Source of the DNA: Anaspis maculata
Lineage: Eukaryota; Arthropoda; Insecta; Coleoptera; Scraptiidae
Reading direction: 5' to 3'
Assembly: GCA_949128115.1 (NCBI GenBank)
Contig: OX421962.1
Span: forward strand, 120,240,891 to 120,304,890
DNA length: 64,000 bases
The position numbers were made by a program, and so were the translations under genes. Shown here piece by piece: positions 10,811-20,994 of the stretch. Position 1 is the first letter of the stretch. Every line of letters starts with the position of its first letter. Below the pieces are notes generated by a model that saw only the letters and a program-made list of their open reading frames with translations, searched no databases and had not been told where the DNA came from.

Positions 10811-11050
10811 CTGTACTTTCTCTCGTTCTGCACGTTCCTCCTCGACATCATAATCTGCCCGCTCTTCTAACATCTGTTCATCAACTTGTTCCTTATCGTG
10901 TATTGTAACCTCCTGTCTCTCTACTCTGAAAGTTGTCCCGTTCGCTCTACACGTTCTTCTCCAACATCATGATCTGCTAGCTCTTCTAACATTTCTTTAT
11001 CAACTTGTTCCTCATCTTGTATTGTGACCTCCTCTCCCTCTTCTAAAAGC
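10811..11050 (-). repeat. 120-bp tandem duplication in the acidic region
   Basis: Two adjacent units of 120 bp: for example ATCATAATCTGCCCGCTC ending near 10863 and ATCATGATCTGCTAGCTC ending near 10983. On the minus strand they encode a Glu-rich stretch of the transposase-like pseudogene. One unit is 2 nt longer near the CTTTCAGAGTAG segment, which breaks the frame. The extension is unlikely to be catalytic. Confidence 0.7.
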
Positions 11051-11464
11051 TGTTCTGTCCCTCTTTTTTCATCCGATCTATTTGTGAACACTTTATGAAT
11101 TACTGTAACGTTTCCTGCAACTGTAAGTGGATAGATTTATTCAATTCATATCACCAAGCACTTCATATTCATAACACACAATTTTGGTATTATATTTACC
11201 AGATATGATAGGAACTGATGGCATAACTTGATATGGATGGGATGCTGAGCTATCATTGTCACAAACCATAACAATTTCTGCTGCTTTGATCATGGATTCA
11301 ATGTCTTCGGGACTTAATGCTTCATTCATCAAAATGTTAGTTTCTGACAATAAATCAGTATCCGACTGATTGGGAGAGATGTCCTCGGGGATATCCATGT
11401 CGCAATCATCTTGAACTGTAGCGTTTTTTGATAACTCCAATATTTTCAACGTTCGAGATGACAT

Positions 11465-12960
11465 TATTTTTAATAAATACAGTCGAAGCAGGACTCGAAG
11501 CAGGACCTCGTAAGTGCTGAGTAGGATGGGAAATGCAGCACCTCGTATCTGCGTTACAAGAGTAGTTTTATAGAATTACTTGTTTAGACATTTATATTAG
11601 TGTAATAATTTTACTTCCACAGTTGCACTAGAGACACGCTATCACATTCAAACATAAAACATTTGAAATCAAATTGTTGTACAAACTTATCAGTTAAATA
11701 ATCAGACGGACATCGACCTGTTGCAGTTCTGCTGCGATAACGCGCTTGAAATGGTCCAGTTAAGAGGTACCTACTGCTTCTGAATTTCTTGAAAGATAGT
11801 TACGAGCTCCTGCTTTTGTACGCTTACGAGGTACTGCTTTTAGTAGTTCGCCGAAATTATTTACGAGCTCCTGTTTTTTTACATTTTTCGGGAAAAAAAG
11901 CTGTAAATCTACAGATTTTTTTCAGTAAATCCATAGAGCTTCTAATTTTACATTAAATGACATCAAAATCTCATTTTCGCCAAAATGTCAGTTACGAGGT
12001 ACTGCGTTGTGACCCTCGATATGTAGGTATTATCACAAGATTAAATTGAAAAAGATTCTAGTACGAGCATAGGTACTTTAGCACGAAATAATTTGATCGG
12101 AAGAAGGGGAGTTTACTATGAGATAGGTATACCTACTATCACAAAAAGTACCTACGATGAGATAGTAACTCTCTAAATCCAATTTAATTTTGTGCTATAG
12201 GTACCTACTCTTACCCTTGCTCTTACCCCGCCTCGTAGTGAATTTCCCTTCAGATTAAATTTCGTTATAGTACTTATCTCGAAGTTAATTTAGACTTATT
12301 TACAGAAAATATAAGACTCCTCAGAAGCATCGAACGATCCTTACTAAGTAGGTAGGTACCTACATCCAATGATGATAATTAATGTACCTACTGTCATTTT
12401 ATATCTCACTAGCTCTACCTATAAGTGTATAATCTCTTTCACACGATTACGCCAATCTCATATATTAAGGATTTGTTATTTCTGAGGTTATTTCTGATCA
12501 GGACAAGGATCAGAACTTTTAAATTGACGAAAAATACAACCAATTGAAACAATATCAACAATGAGCTTGTCTTAATTTAAGAAACGTTGAATATACTTTA
12601 TTCACTATCTTGAAGTCATTGTAGTGGTGAAAAGTAACAAAAAAACAAGTTCGAAATTGGCTTATTTTCTTGAAACGGAAAAAAAGTTCTCATGCTGTGT
12701 TGCTATGCAAGAAGAGCTATGTTTGGCCCTTTCCTAGCAACTACACAATCATGTGAACCTGTTTCCCGTTCAAAGAATAATAGGGCCCCTGTTTTGTTAT
12801 ATTTTTTCGACTGAATAAAAGTAGGTGGGTGGTAGGTGGGTAGGTAGATACTCATATTGCTATCGAAATATCAACAGACACAATTATGGACGAATAACCT
12901 CAGAAAAGCTGCATACCAGCTGGGTGCTGGGTGCCGCGCATGCGTGAGCCAACCAGCTCC
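11465..12960. repeat. Non-coding flank with TTACGAGSTNCTGC words
   Basis: No gene is seen. Between about 11490 and 12015 a phrase like TACGAGGTACTGC or TTACGAGCTCCTGC recurs at irregular spacing (for example near 11505, 11768, 11803, 11829, 11864 and 11994). Further on there are GTAGGTACCTAC simple words (12350-12365) and a GTAGGTGGG tract (12822-12848). Confidence 0.5.
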
Positions 12961-12970
12961 TCGTGATTGC

Positions 12971-13201
12971 CAGCTTGACTGTGGAGACTGTGGGAAAGAC
13001 TGTTAAGACTGTAGAGACTGTCGGCAAGACTGTAGAGACTGTGAGTAAGACTGTGGTGACTGTCAGCTTGACTGTGGGGACTGTGAGCATGACTGTCGGG
13101 ACTGTGATTATGACTGTCGGGACTGTCAGGACTGTCAGCTTGACTGTGGTGACTGTGGGCAAGACTGTGGAGACTGTGGTGACTGACAGTCATGACTGTC
13201 A
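12971..13201. repeat. 21-bp minisatellite (GACTGT pairs)
   Basis: About ten imperfect units of 21 bp, each with two GACTGT words, such as GACTGTGGTGACTGTCAGCTT and GACTGTCGGGACTGTGATTAT; one unit is expanded to 30 bp. 21 bp is a multiple of three, so both strands show long Thr-Val frames (TVETVSK-like); these are repeat artefacts. The array lies about 140 bp beyond the 3' coding end of the minus-strand LINE and may be its 3' UTR or flanking DNA. Confidence 0.92.
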
Positions 13202-13340
13202 GAAATTTGTACACGGACTGTCGATGGTGGTTGACCCCTCGTGCTATGACTTGGTAGAAAAAAGTATGAGTGGAAATGTTGGGAGGCTTGAAGATGCTTG
13301 GGGAGTCTGCAGTAATCCTGACTGGTATTAGGGGATGTTT

Positions 13341-13832
13341 TTAGATCAGGTCAAAAATGCCAGAGTCCTCCAGAAAATCTATCAGCACACCAGAATTACC
13401 ATTTTGAGTAACCATCCGAGTAAGGGAAACTTCATTTGAGAACCCTGCCCGTTGTCTTTGTCTCAAAAGTCCCTGACAGTTGAACAAAAGGTGTGGAATA
13501 GTGACTCGAACCTCATTGCAGTATAGACATCCTGGGGGCTCTTCTTTTGATAAAATGAAGGAATGTGTCATGAGCGTGTGTCCGATTGGTACACGATTCA
13601 GTGTTGTTTCTTCCCTTCGGTTTGAGATGGTTTTAGTTATGATCTTCAGGATGACTGGACTGATCTGGATTGTGAGTGGTCTATAGCTGGACATGGATCC
13701 GATACATTTTTCACGAATAGCTGTTTTGTAATGATTCTTCAAGTCAAACTCAGTGATTTTGAAATTAGTGTGCTCCGGTAAATTTACCGCCTCACTGGCA
13801 GCTTGGTCAGCCTTTTCATTTCCCCAGATTCC
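13341..13832 (-). pseudogene. LINE C-terminal tail, including end of RNase H
   Basis: Minus-strand frame beginning with GIWGNEKADQAAS at the junction with the inserted LINE, through RVPIGHTLMTHSF, to a CLYC...PHLLFNC zinc-like motif and a stop at 13341. This is the usual C-terminal segment after RNase H in I- and R1-type LINEs. It continues the SWCPSHVGI segment that ends at 16094 on the far side of the insertion. Confidence 0.88.
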
Positions 13833-16036
13833 GTAATGTGTAAGACCCAGTTCATCGGTGGTGTGCTTGATTCTGGTGGTCAGGTGGACGTTATTTACAC
13901 CGATTTTTCAAAAGGTTTTTATACCCTGGACCACGACACTTTACTGCATAAGTTATCCGCCTTTGGCTTGTCCCCTTTGTTGGTCAGGCTCTTGAAATCA
14001 TACTCATGTGACAGACACCTGTTTGTCCAGCACAACGGTAGTAGGTCTAGTGAGTTCCTGCAGCCATCGGGTGTGCCACATGGTTCTAATCTTGGTCCTG
14101 AGCTTTTTGATATATATGCTGACGACATAGTAGCTAATCTATCTGTGGAACATTTATTATATGCCGATGATCTGAAGATATTTTGCAGAATTGATGATCG
14201 CGCCGACTGTCGGTTACTTCAGGCAAATCTTGACATGGTTCATAAGTGATGCAAAGCTAATTTTCTGTCACTAAATGCCTCGAAGTGCTACGTACAGTCT
14301 TACACTCGGAAGCGCAACCCAACTCTCTATGACTACAACCTGGGCAAGTACACTCTTTCTAGACCTGGCAGCGTCAGAGATCTTGGTGTTTGTTTTGACC
14401 CAGAGCTTTCCTTCAGAATGCACATAAACGATGTCGTCAAATCGGCGTTCAGGAGTCTGGGTTTTGTCATCCGAAACTCAAGGGACTTTGCGGATGTCGC
14501 AACGCTTCGTCTGCTGTACTGCACGTTTGTCAGGTCGAAGCTTGAGTATGCTTCTATTATTTGGAGCCTCCTATACAGGGTGGTCCTCGTTTAATGTCAT
14601 TAATTTTAAGGATCAATAGAAAATGAAAAATGAAGGGGACTTTTTCCAGAAAACATATTTGAGAAATGCCTAATAACAGAGATACAGCCCTTCAAAGTTG
14701 AATATAAATAATCGTTTTTTCGCATAACTTTTGAACCGTTCAACCGATTTCATTCAAAATAGAACCAAAGGTTTACTGTAGTTATCCCCTGTCGAACAAT
14801 CATAACAAGTTCCATGAAAAGTTTCAGGGGCTTGGACATTAGGGGGTGACCTTACTTTTCCCCCCCTATTTTTCACCCCCTAGCTATTTTTGGAAACTGT
14901 TTATAATTTTGAATTCTATGTTCAATTTAGAAGAAAAAGTCACTCTTGCAAAATTTTGATTAGAGGCTTCGTTTAGGAGATATTCGAGTTTGAAACTTTG
15001 GAAAACATCCCGAAATCGCCACTTTCCAGAACCCAAATTGTTTTTTTCCTGAAAATTTCCCGTGTTTTGGACAAAATGGTGGTTTATCAACTTAGAAACT
15101 CTAGAAAACCTATTTCAGCTGAGAAATCATGAGTTTCTTTGAATTTTAATCTTCAGACCTTTGAAAGTGGCGATTTCTGGATGTTTCCCAAAGTTTCAAA
15201 CCCAAATATCTCCTAAACGAAGCCTCTAATCAAAATTTTGCAACAGTGATTTTTTCTTCAAAATTGAACGTAGAATTCAAAATTATAAACAGTTTCTAAA
15301 AATAACTAGGGAGTGAAAAATAGGGGGGGGGGGGGAAGTAAGGTCACCCCCTAATGTCTAAGCCCCTGAAACTTTTTTATGGAACATGTTATGATTGTTC
15401 GACAGGGGATAATTTCAGTGAACCTTTCGTTCTATTCATAATCAAATCGGTTGAACGGTTCAAAAGTTATGCGAAAAAAACGATTATTTATTTCCAACTT
15501 TGAAGGGCTGTATCTCTGTTATTAGGCATTTCTCAAATATGTTTTCTGGAGAAAGTCCCCTTCATTTTTCATTCTCTATTGATCCTTAAATTTAATGACA
15601 TAAAAGTCGGACCACCCTGTATAAGACTCATATTAACAGCCTGGAGAGAGTGCAGCGAAGATTTTTGAAATTTCTGTACTTCAGGTTGGACAGTGTCTAT
15701 CCTCCTAGGGGTTTCCCTAACAGTGAGCTGCAGAACAGGTTCCACTTACAGAGTTTGAACAATCGCAGGGCTGCCCACTCCGTTATTTACCTGCACAAGA
15801 TTCTTTTTGGGGGAGTTGACTGCGCTGAGATTCTGAGCAAGTTTGACTTTCGCGTGCCTGGTGCTCATTTGAGATCGAAAGCTCTGTTTCTGCTGCCTTT
15901 TGCCAGAACAAATCTTATGGCATCTTCTCCTCTCAGCAGGATGTACTCAAATCACAGCTTGATCAAGAATGAAGTCGACATCCTGTTCTGCACTCCTGCT
16001 TCTGTATATGCTGCCTTCTCTAAACTCGACCTGTAA
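13833..16036 (+). pseudogene. RT and C-terminus of the truncated LINE
   Basis: The first part reads VDVIYTDFSKGF, then LLYADDLKIFC (YADD catalytic motif near 14150) and stops at 14247; the frame resumes with LSLNASKCYVQSYTRKR up to EYASIIWS at the inserted element. After 15624 it continues THINSLERVQRRFLKF to SKLDL and the stop at 16036. There is no RNase H. The frame is broken by a stop, the truncation and the insertion. An ATG at 13803 belongs to the junction and is not a natural start. Confidence 0.88.
14576..15619. mobile_element. CAGGG/TATA palindromic element 1
   Basis: 1044 bp, ends CAGGGTGGTCC and GGACCACCCTG, with TATA directly outside each end (14572-14575, 15620-15623). The two halves are inverted copies along most of their length and meet near 15100. 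Each arm has the module GCAAAATTTTGATTAGAGGC, a run of C near the middle, and TTTTGAACCGTTCAACCGA. No coding potential. Members of the same family: 20995-22919, 23826-26092, 35691-36456, 53609-57293 and 58220-58804. Confidence 0.92.
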
Positions 16037-16093
16037 TTGGGCTCTGGCCTGTTGGTCGTTTTATTCATTAATAATAATAATAATAATAATTCC

Positions 16094-17981
16094 AACATGT
16101 GACGGACACCAGCTCAAAATTATTACTTCTTTGCTTTGCTTTATTGCCGATCAAAGAGTATGTTGTATTTGTTGCACTAATGGATTTGTGGAGTATATGA
16201 TTTGCATGCTTTGGATTGAACTTGAGGAGTCGGTGTAGATTAAAAACTTGGAATGGGGGCTCGCATGTACTATTTTTGGAGCCCGAAGGATGCCGTACAG
16301 TTCTGCTGAGAAAATGCTGGTAGATTTGGGCAGACGGTAGTTGTAGGAGTCGGCTGCGGTCACAATCGCAACTCCGACGCCGTTGTTGCCTTTAGATGCA
16401 TCTGTATATAGAACTGAGGAACCTTGATTCGAAGCTATAATATCTTTGTGTAAGTTCTGAAGGATGACAGGGGCAGTGGAGTGTTTGGGGTAGCTGGATA
16501 GGCTGATGTGGTAAGTTGGGGAAGAGAAGGTCCATGGGGCACCCTTATTTGATTGTGGTGAACAAACTTCTGTTGGGATCAAGCTTAGAGAGTTTAGAAT
16601 AGATTTGAGCTTGTAGTGACATAGGGGAGTGAGTCTTGGTTTCGACTGGAAAATGTGGTGGTATTTTGTGGAGAAGACTGAGTGGTACGCTGCATTATTT
16701 TTTCGAGGCTGCTACTCTGGCAGAGTATGTTAACGTTTGAGATTCTCTTCGGATATCAAGAGGGGGTTCATTTGCAAGCTGGAGCAAACATTCTATTGGG
16801 CTGGTCCTAAAGGCACCGGTAGCCATTCTGATCGCAGCGTTAGCTATGCAGTTTAATTTCCTCAAGGTTGATTTCGACGCAGATGAGTATATAATCGACC
16901 GATGATCAAGTTTCGACTTGATTAGGGCTCTGTAAACAGTCAGAAGAAGAGCTTCCTCTGAACCCCAGTGATGGTGAGAAATAGTCTTTAACAGGTTCAA
17001 CCTTTGGGCGCATTCAGTTTTTAGTTGTTCAACATAGGGTCTCCAGGTTAGTTTGGTGTCCCAGATGAGACCAAGAAATCGCAGTTAATGAACCTGTTCA
17101 ATCTCCGTGTTGTATATTTTAATGGGAGGTAGGGGGCTCATTTTGTACTTTCTGGAAAAGATTTCAGAGGAGAAAATCTGAAACCCGAGTGCACAGCCCA
17201 CTCCTCGATCTCATTAATGGCTACCTGTAGCAGAGTTTGTACTTCTCGTCCATTAGTGCCTTTACAAAAAATCACGAGGTCATCGGCGTACAGAGCACCT
17301 CTAACTGGCAGCTTGATTTTCGATAGGACTTCATTTATAGCAACAAGGAATAAAGTGACGCTGACGACTGAACCCTGAGCGATGCCGTTTTCCTGGAAGA
17401 ATTGCTTAGATAAAACATTATTTTTTTCCACTCTGAAAGTCCTGTGTGAGAGGAAGTTTTTTTGACCTTCCACTTCAAAAGTTTCAACAGTATGCCGTGT
17501 CTCCATGTTGTGTCATATGCTTTTTCAATGTCAAAAATCACCGCTCCTAGATTCCTATTGGTGGCAAAGGCTTCTGAGATTTCAGATTGCAGGAGGACCA
17601 TATTATCGACGGTTGATCGACCTATTCTGAAACCGCTCTGGCATGGCGGTTGGACAGTAGATTGTTTTCCTCAAGAAACCATTTTAGTCTGTTGTTGATA
17701 ATTTTTTTGAGTAATTTGCACATAGAGCAGGTCAAAGATATCGGTTTGTAACTCGATGGCTCGATTTTGGGTTTATTGGGTTTGAGAATGTGAATTACAG
17801 TGGATTCTCTCCAGCAGTCAGGGAAACATTGTCGCTGCCATATAAAATTGAAGATGTCTAGGAGAGTTTGGACTGCAGCGTCAGTTAGGTTTTTCAAGAA
17901 AGTAAAGGGTAAAGTTGCAGTTTTTGAGGGCTTCATCCAATTCGGATTTCCGCAATGGAACATTAAGTTCAGGATTTTCAT
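16094..17981 (-). pseudogene. LINE reverse transcriptase and RNase H remnant
   Basis: Minus-strand fragments in several frames. From 17981 down: PDCWRESTVIHILKPNKP and SYKPISLTCSMCKLL (RT), then AVIFDIEKAYDTTW, then ALYADDLVIFCKG (YADD), a thumb region with HHWGSEEALLLTVYRALIKS (17000-16695), and RNase H with SSVLYTDASKGNNGVGVAI (16582-16151) and YTDSSSSIQSM. SWCPSHVG sits at the right edge of the inserted LINE. Stops and frameshifts near 17340, 17500, 17610 and 16690 make it non-functional. Confidence 0.88.
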
Positions 17982-19267
17982 AAGTTGTTCATATTGAGTG
18001 GGATCTTCTCTTTGTCTGACTTTATTTTCAGGAAATCATTCGAGTAGAAGTTGTCGCTGGAGTGCTTGTAGAATTGATATGCTAGTAGATTCGCAATATC
18101 GTCGTTAGAAGTGATTAGGTTGTTACTTTCGTCTTTTAGCGCTGTTATGGAAAAGGGGGTGCAATTGAGGCCCTTTATTCTGTCAATTTTGGACCAGGCT
18201 TCCCTCAGGGGAGTGGAACTAGTGAGAGTGGAGACATAATTTTGCCAAGATGACTTTTTGGCATCCTTCAGTACGAACCTGGCTTTTGCTCTATGTTTCT
18301 TGAACGCGATCAGATTTTCGACGTCAGGGTGTTTTTTGAATCTGTTGAAGGCAGTTCTGGATTCCCTGACGGCAAGACTCCATTTAGGATTCCACCAGGG
18401 CACTAGGTTGTGGTTTGTGGTAACAGTTTTTTTTCCGATGCATTGTTCGGCTGCTTCGGTTATGATCTTGGAGAATTTTTGAACGTTATCATTGATGTCA
18501 TCCTGGAGGAAGAAAGTAGACAATTTCTCGTCAACCATGTTTTGATAAGCCAGCCAATCAACTCCTTTATCTTTCCATTTTTCAAAAGGTTTATTGGGGT
18601 CACTGAGGTTGTTTTTTCGATAAGAAATTGCAATGGGAAAATGGTCGCTGTCATATAGTTCTGGCAGAACTGTCCAGCACAGGGCGGGGCCACTGCGTGG
18701 ATCGCTAGAACTGAGGTCTATGCTAGAGAAGCTGCCAGATGATGAATTGAAGTGAGTAGGTTGGCCGTTGTTTAGCAGAAATAAGGACGGATTTCTGAGA
18801 TATAGGTTTTCAATTTCTCTTCCTCTGAGACTATAGGAATGTGATCCCCACATAATGTTGTGGGCATTAAAATCGCCGACTATGATGAATGGAGGGAGGA
18901 TTTGGGTGATTAGGTTGGCCAGTTCATTGGAGTCGAGATTTGTTTTTGGAGGTAAGTATATGTTGCAAATGTTGATTTTGCTTGGACACCAAACCGAGGC
19001 AGCAATTGCCTCCAAATTAGTTGAGATAACAACTTCCTCGTGATGTAGATTTTTCTTGATTGAAATTGAGACACCACCGCTGGCAATTTGTTGAGTGATT
19101 CGGTTTTTTGTGAGAGTATTGTACCCTTTTAATGAAGGGCTGTGGTTGCCTTCGAAGTTTGTTTCTTGTGAACATAGTACTGAGGGGTTGTGATCACTGA
19201 TCAGGCGTTGGAAATGAGTGAATCTGGTGTAAAAACCATTGCAATTCCACTGAATCACAGACGCCAT
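17978..19267 (-). pseudogene. LINE ORF2 endonuclease domain (open 429-codon segment)
   Basis: An open minus-strand frame starting MASVIQWNCNGFYTRF, the N-terminus of an APE-like endonuclease/exonuclease/phosphatase domain. Motifs in order: QWNCNG, CSQETNF (catalytic Glu), GDFNAHNIMWGS (Asp and Asn), and SDHFPIAI (Asp-His). It nicks target DNA to prime reverse transcription. The frame is intact here, and a linker to the RT follows (SLAVRESRTAFNRFKKH). ORF2 downstream is broken, so the whole is a pseudogene. Confidence 0.92.
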
Positions 19268-19298
19268 TTTTGTTTGTTGTCAGGTTGAGTGGTGGTTT

Positions 19299-20652
19299 TT
19301 AGTATTCGGATCGCTCAGAATCGCTGGGATCAATAGAAAACTGAGAGAGGTCTGATATTTCAACATTGTCAGCAGACTGGCTCAACTTATTGCAGATTCT
19401 TGCGAATGTGCTTTTCGCATGTCGGTTTGTTAGGCAGGGGTAAATGTCATTCATCATATCGATGAGACCAACTATATTGTCAGTGACGGAAAGACCTGTT
19501 TTTAGTGGATCTTTACCATTGGTGCATTGTTCAATAAAGGACTCGAATTGGTCTGAAGTGAGAATGTATTTCCTTGGGTTTTCCTGTATCGTTTGTTTTA
19601 TAGTTTCTGTGTTTTCTTTGGATGTTAGTGGAACGTTTTCCATGGAAGAAGATTTTTTGATTTTTTTTGATTTGGGTTTGTGTCTGTTGTTTCTGGAATT
19701 CGGTTTAGCAAACTGAAAATCCCCAGTATGATCGTCATTTGGTAGTAGGGATCCCTGTGGGGAACTTTCGGTAGATCCGCTGTTGAGGGTAGATGATGCT
19801 GGTCTTTTGTTTGGTGGTTTTTCGGTAGAGAAGAGAGGTGTTTTTGAAGTTTCAGTTACAATTGTTACCGTAGAATGGTTTGTTTCTGTAGTCTGTTGAT
19901 CGTCAGCATTAATTATTGAGTGTACGTCTGCTGTTGTTTCGATTGTGTTTCGGTTGTGCAGTGGAGGAGATTCAGGTTCTGTTTGGGACATATTCAAGTT
20001 TGGACATTGGTCGGCTTTGTGGCCCAACTCTTTGCATAAAAAGCAGAGCATTCCACCCGTGCCAATAAAATTCTATAGTCGGTGTTGTCTTGCGTGATGG
20101 TAACAAATGGGGGAAGCTCAAGATCTTCATTTGGCTTGATGTAAATTTGGCGTCTGAAACTCAAAATGTGGGAAAGTTTGTCATCTTTGATGTTGGCTCT
20201 GAGAAATGTCATGTTTGACATTGGTTCGCAGCCAACATCTCTCAAAGCGTTCTCGAGGAGCTCGTGGGGAATGTTTGGGCAAACATTGGACAGCATGATT
20301 CTCTTAGCCGGTGAAATAAGTCTTCGAATTGTTACAATTTTTCCCTTAATCTCAATTTTCCCGTGGTTATTCACGATTTCATCGACATTCTGTTTGGTTG
20401 ACAAGAATATGCAGATGCGGTTTCTTGAGATTCGTGATGCACTGATGCAAATGTGATTTGTTTTGGACCTACAAGCTTGCTGATTGGTACTACGTAGTCT
20501 CTTAACTTGAGTTTATCTACAACATCAAGGACTAAGGCCAAGTCCTTGCTTGGAAACATTGTATTTATGGAAGCTACGCTAGAGTACGATAGGTTTTCAT
20601 TTGGTGAATTTGAGTTTTATTGGGAGTTATTTCTGTTTTGGGGTTGTGACAT
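19299..20652 (-). pseudogene. LINE ORF1 (Gag-like) with CCHC knuckle
   Basis: Starts at the ATG at 20652 (MSQPQNRNN), followed by an in-frame stop within 12 codons; it continues with FPSKDLALVLDVVDKLKL, shifts frame near 20400 into NVDEIVNNHGKIEIKGK, and shifts again near 20030 into CFLCKELGHKADQC (a CX2CX4HX4C knuckle). The C-terminal part is Ser/Thr/Asn-rich and ends SERSEY at 19299, about 30 nt before the ORF2 start. It would bind element RNA. Multiple breaks. Confidence 0.85.
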
Positions 20653-20852
20653 TTTGAATTTTTTGGCTCCTGTGACCAGGGCCTTATTTTTGATTGAAGA
20701 TTTGTTCAATCAACAAGAACAAGAATAGTAAATAGTTTTCGTGTATATAAACAACAACAGTCCATTCCTATAGCGCAAAAAGCACTATAGGTATAGGAAG
20801 AAGCGGCCTTTTTGTTGTCGGTACTATAAGATAATAATGTGCCTGCTTATAA
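20653..20852. other. LINE 5' flank, no gene seen
   Basis: Includes AACAAGAACAAGAA repeats and a small palindrome TATAGCGCAAAAAGCACTATA near 20770. It may contain the LINE 5' UTR. Nothing else is recognisable. Confidence 0.4.
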
Positions 20853-20994
20853 TAGTCCGGATGCTAGTTGAAAGTACCTTGCATTTTTTGATGAGAAGAT
20901 GCCACTCGGTGGAAATGTTCTTTGCATCGTACTCTTCCGATCCAGAAGGATAGCCATCAGCGCCATCCATGCCGGCGGCGTATACAGGGTGATA

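Larger units (their letters stand above)
8471..11464 (-). pseudogene. Broken transposase-like (DUF7869-like) gene
   Basis: On the minus strand this reads as one member of a family of large uncharacterised insect proteins, probably transposon-derived; I recall the C-terminal part as DUF7869-like. The N-terminus is at 11464 (MSSRTLKILELSKNA). The middle frame (10127 to about 10930) has CQCKGKGRKC and ends SHYCRKDTNRL. After the inserted element at 9553-10124 it resumes with YLEQ and continues through KDQCDICFKHKNQ to the C-terminus at 8471. Damage: a TGA at 9454-9456; a frameshift near 9016-9022, where moving one frame recovers YSDGCTAQNRNC; another frame break near 10920; and the insertion. 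The conserved EKGHTQMECDSVHS lies near 8880-8915. SDG and the E/D residues suggest an RNase H-fold catalytic core, which is inference. A splice-acceptor-like CTTACAG (reverse strand) lies near 11125, so the 11141-11464 piece may have been a separate exon. Confidence 0.75.
13833..16088 (+). mobile_element. 5'-truncated Jockey/CR1-like LINE
   Basis: Inserted in the minus-strand LINE with target duplication ATTCC (13828-13832 and 16089-16093). Joining the flanks restores the host RNase H reading HVGI-WGNEKAD. The 3' end is a TAA microsatellite tail (about 16068-16088). The 5' end is truncated inside the RT domain. An unrelated palindromic element (14576-15619) lies within it. Confidence 0.92.
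13341..20652 (-). mobile_element. Decayed RNase H-bearing LINE (I/R1-like group)
   Basis: A non-LTR retrotransposon read right to left: ORF1 with a CCHC knuckle (19299-20652), endonuclease (17978-19267), reverse transcriptase (about 17138-17981), RNase H (16094-16582) and a C-terminal zinc-like tail (13341-13832). A second LINE (13833-16088) interrupts it with an ATTCC target duplication. RNase H after the RT points to the I/R1/LOA group rather than Jockey or CR1. Many stops and frameshifts make it an old, dead copy. The 3' end lies between 13201 and 13341; the 5' end probably between 20653 and 20820. Confidence 0.9.

Noticed and set aside
12884..13331. Thr-Val repeat proteins on both strands
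   Set aside because: They follow from a 21-bp minisatellite whose period is a multiple of three.
13803..14249. A 148-codon protein with its own ATG at 13803
   Set aside because: The ATG lies in the flanking minus-strand LINE; the RT reading only begins after 13833, so the start is a junction artefact.
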